This document shows positions 6,636-7,804 of a stretch of 7,804 nt of DNA, piece by piece (position 1 is the stretch's first letter; the number at the start of each line of letters is the position of its first letter). The stretch is from NCBI GenBank assembly GCA_017618435.1, contig JAFZUH010000291.1, positions 1 to 7,804 on the forward strand. Direction: 5' to 3'. The notes beneath the pieces were generated by a model, which worked only from the letters and a program-made list of their open reading frames with translations, was not told where the DNA came from and did not search any database. The DNA is from Bacteroidales bacterium. GTDB lineage: Bacteria; Bacteroidota; Bacteroidia; Bacteroidales; WCHB1-69. Made by a program: the position numbers and the translations under genes.

Positions 6636-7103
6636 TTAAAAACGGAAATGAGAGAATGCTTTGTTGGCTTCTGCCATTCTATGAATTTCTTCTTTACGTT
6701 TGAAGGCAGCACCTTCTTCTTTGTAAGCAGCCATGATTTCGGCAGCCAATTTTTGGCTCATAGATTTTTCATGACGTTTACGGGAGAAGTTTATCAAATT
6801 TTTCATACCGACAGATTGTTTTCTTTCCGGACGGATTTCAGAAGGAATTTGGAAAGTAGCACCACCGATTCTTCTACTGCGTACCTCTACCGAGGGAGTA
6901 ACATTAGCCAAGGCTTGTCTCCATACTTCCAAACCGTCTTCTTTCGTTTTTTCCGCAACAACATCTATTGCTTCGTAGAAAATTTTGAACGCTCCGTTTT
7001 TCTTACCACCTAACATGATGTTATTGACAAATTTTGTTACTTGAACATCATTATATTTTGGGTCTGGTAATATTATTCTTTTCTTTGGTCTTGCTTTTCT
7101 CAT
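6636..7103 (-). CDS. rpsG: 30S ribosomal protein S7 (uS7)
   Basis: S7 nucleates assembly of the 30S head by binding the 3' major domain of 16S rRNA, and it lies next to the E-site tRNA. In E. coli it also represses its own operon by binding the S12-S7 intergenic mRNA. The 155-residue product is of normal length. Characteristic segments are the basic N-terminus MRKARPKKR, FVNNIMLGGKKNGA at 25-38, the beta-hairpin VEVRSRRIGGATFQIP at 72-87, EIRPERKQ at 89-96 and MAEANKAFSHFRF at 143-155, an ending common in Bacteroidota. The gene begins 50 nt after rpsL. A possible hairpin in that spacer ends directly against the ATG and could affect initiation. No usable Shine-Dalgarno is seen. Confidence 0.98.
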   Translation of the reverse strand: MRKARPKKRIILPDPKYNDVQVTKFVNNIMLGGKKNGAFKIFYEAIDVVAEKTKEDGLEVWRQALANVTPSVEVRSRRIGGATFQIPSEIRPERKQSVGMKNLINFSRKRHEKSMSQKLAAEIMAAYKEEGAAFKRKEEIHRMAEANKAFSHFRF

Positions 7104-7128
7104 GCTCTTTTATATTTTTTTAAAGAAC
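7104..7128 (-). promoter_or_regulatory. Possible hairpin abutting the rpsG start codon
   Basis: In the rpsL-rpsG spacer, GTTCTTT (7128-7122) can pair with AAAGAGC (7110-7104) over 7 bp including one G-U, around an 11-nt A/U loop. The right arm ends at the base just before the rpsG ATG, so folding would cover the initiation region. In E. coli the S12-S7 spacer carries the S7 autorepression site. This one is shorter and I see no sequence match to it, so a similar role is only a hypothesis. Confidence 0.3.
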
Positions 7129-7153
7129 TTTTCCTATATTTATTTTATAAAAA

Positions 7154-7534
7154 TTATGCTTTTGCTTTTGGACGTTTAGCACCATATTTTGAACGTCTTT
7201 GTTTTCTACCTTCTACACCAGAAGTATCCAATGCACCTCTAATTATATGGTATCTTACACCTGGAAGGTCTTTTACCCTTCCGCCTCTAATCATCACGAT
7301 AGAGTGTTCTTGCAAATTGTGACCTTCACCCGGAATGTACGCATTTACTTCCTTTTGGTTGGTCAATCTAACTCTTGCCACTTTTCTCATCGCAGAATTT
7401 GGTTTTTTAGGAGTAGTTGTATAAACTCTCACGCAAACACCTCTTCTTTGTGGACAAGCATCTAATGCAGGGGACTTACTTTTATATTTCATTTGAGTCC
7501 GCCCTTTTCTTACTAATTGTTGAATTGTAGGCAT
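7154..7534 (-). CDS. rpsL: 30S ribosomal protein S12 (uS12)
   Basis: S12 lines the decoding centre of the 30S subunit and governs tRNA selection accuracy. The 126-residue product (E. coli 124) contains the full hallmark series: MPTIQQLVRKGRTQ at 1-14, CPQRRGVCVRVYTTTPKKPN at 27-46, YIPGEGHNLQEHS at 66-78, GGRVKDLPGVRYH at 84-96, and RSKYGAKRPKAKA at the end. K43, K44, P45, R86, K88 and P91 are all the usual residues, so no known streptomycin-resistance substitution is present. D89 is the aspartate that RimO methylthiolates in E. coli. It is the first gene of the cluster, with about 75 nt of leader between the proposed promoter and the ATG. The nearest GGA is about 13 nt upstream, too far for a good Shine-Dalgarno. 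Confidence 0.98.
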   Translation of the reverse strand: MPTIQQLVRKGRTQMKYKSKSPALDACPQRRGVCVRVYTTTPKKPNSAMRKVARVRLTNQKEVNAYIPGEGHNLQEHSIVMIRGGRVKDLPGVRYHIIRGALDTSGVEGRKQRRSKYGAKRPKAKA

Positions 7535-7589
7535 ATCTTACTTTTTATCCTTATTTTTTATGTTTTATATTTATTCTCTATATTAAACT

Positions 7590-7616
7590 CACCCTAAAAA
7601 TACATTTTAAGGAGTG
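7590..7616 (-). promoter_or_regulatory. Possible imperfect hairpin at the 5' end of the operon leader
   Basis: In the transcript orientation CACTC (7616-7612) can pair with GGGTG (7594-7590, one G-U pair), followed after a 2-nt bulge by TAAAA with TTTTA and a small loop. The hairpin would sit at the extreme 5' end of the mRNA. Depending on where transcription really begins, part of the left arm may not be transcribed. There is no run of U after it, so it is not a terminator. It could protect the 5' end or be incidental. Confidence 0.25.
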
Positions 7617-7645
7617 CAAATATAAAACTTTTTTTTCTAATATTC
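7617..7645 (-). promoter_or_regulatory. Candidate Bacteroidota-type promoter of the rpsL operon
   Basis: On the minus strand, 7624 to 7617 reads TATATTTG, a full match to the TAnnTTTG -7 element used by the primary sigma factor of Bacteroidota. About 20 nt upstream, where a TTG/TTTG -33 element is expected, only ATGA is found (about 7644-7647), so that half is weak. The spacer is A-rich. Transcription would start at about 7607-7612, giving a leader of roughly 75 nt before the rpsL ATG. It is the only full TAnnTTTG match I found on this strand in the 270-nt gene-free stretch. The start site is inferred. Confidence 0.6.
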
Positions 7646-7655
7646 ATCATTTTGA

Positions 7656-7671
7656 TAGAAAATATTTTCTA
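7656..7671. promoter_or_regulatory. Perfect 16-bp palindrome, possible operator upstream of the promoter
   Basis: The sequence TAGAAAATATTTTCTA is identical on both strands (8-bp half-sites, no spacer, no mismatch). It begins about 32 bp upstream of the -7 box, at roughly -46 to -61 from the inferred start. That is a common position for an activator site or an AT-rich upstream element. I do not recognise it as the site of a specific regulator. A rough hand estimate for such A/T-rich sequence is a chance of about 1 in 20 of seeing a palindrome this long in the 270-nt region, so coincidence is possible. Confidence 0.35.
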
Positions 7672-7804
7672 AATGCTTTGGTTACGAATTACATCTATCT
7701 TTAAAAGCCCCAAAACAACAACAAAACAATTGATTATCACTAATTTAATTTGAGCACACAAAAAATAAAGAGCAAAAAGTTATTAACATTTTTATCTTAA
7801 ATAC
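7672..7804. other. Gene-free right edge of the window
   Basis: This stretch upstream of the palindrome has no convincing reading frame on either strand, no RNA gene and no terminator that I can see. It is A/T-rich, with a short CAA-rich run at about 7711-7728 on the plus strand. Any gene that neighbours the operon lies beyond 7804. Confidence 0.6.

Noticed and set aside
6648..7013. 121-codon open frame on the plus strand opposite rpsG
   Set aside because: The Phe/Ser-rich product is what reverse reading of a Lys/Glu-rich gene gives; it has no separate start signal and no recognisable domain.
7594..7605. Three-codon leader frame (ATG TAT TTT TAG) in the rpsL leader
   Set aside because: The ATG would lie only a few bases from the inferred transcript start and the frame is too short to be distinguished from chance.
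7780..7788. TTATTAACA, one base off the DnaA-box pattern TTATNCACA
   Set aside because: It is a single isolated copy with no cluster of boxes and no origin-type neighbours such as dnaA.
1..7804. Terminators, CRISPR arrays, transposons, tRNA genes, riboswitches
   Set aside because: I looked on both strands and found no GC-rich stem followed by a T-run, no spaced repeat array, no transposase and no tRNA-like fold. The genes are packed too tightly for such elements except at 7535-7804.

Overview
This window is a ribosomal-protein and elongation-factor operon from a low-G+C member of the Bacteroidota. Every gene is on the minus strand, so transcription runs from high to low coordinates. In transcription order the genes are rpsL (S12), rpsG (S7), fusA (EF-G), rpsJ (S10), rplC (L3), rplD (L4), rplW (L23), rplB (L2), rpsS (S19), rplV (L22), rpsC (S3) and the first 73 codons of rplP (L16), which runs off the left edge. 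The lineage call rests on four things seen here: fusA leads directly into rpsJ with no tuf between them, no gene has a well-placed Shine-Dalgarno sequence, the only convincing promoter element is of the TAnnTTTG type, and the proteins carry wording typical of this phylum, such as the AFSHFRF end of S7 and NPVDHPMGGGEGR in L2. I cannot place it below phylum.

Layout: positions 7535-7804 hold no gene. They contain the presumed promoter of the whole cluster (-7 box at 7617-7624), a perfect 16-bp palindrome about 35 bp upstream of that box, and a leader of roughly 75 nt. Positions 4504-7534 are the str-type segment (S12, S7, EF-G). Positions 1-4487 are the S10-type segment (S10 to L16). The two segments are separated by only 16 nt, with no visible promoter or terminator, so they probably form one transcript. 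Spacers range from a 10-nt overlap (rplC/rplD) and 0 nt (rplV/rpsC) to 61 nt (rpsJ-rplC).

All twelve genes make parts of the translation machine: the 30S decoding centre (S12), the 30S head (S7, S10, S19, S3), the 50S core and exit tunnel (L2, L3, L4, L22, L23, L16), and the translocase EF-G. All reading frames look intact and each complete protein has close to its family's usual length.

This is an ordinary housekeeping region and I see no undescribed system in it. The points worth a second look are fine-scale: the palindrome and promoter upstream of rpsL, a hairpin that abuts the rpsG start codon, a GTG start and a short insertion in S10, the overlapping rplC/rplD genes, and some residue-level departures in L3, L4 and EF-G.
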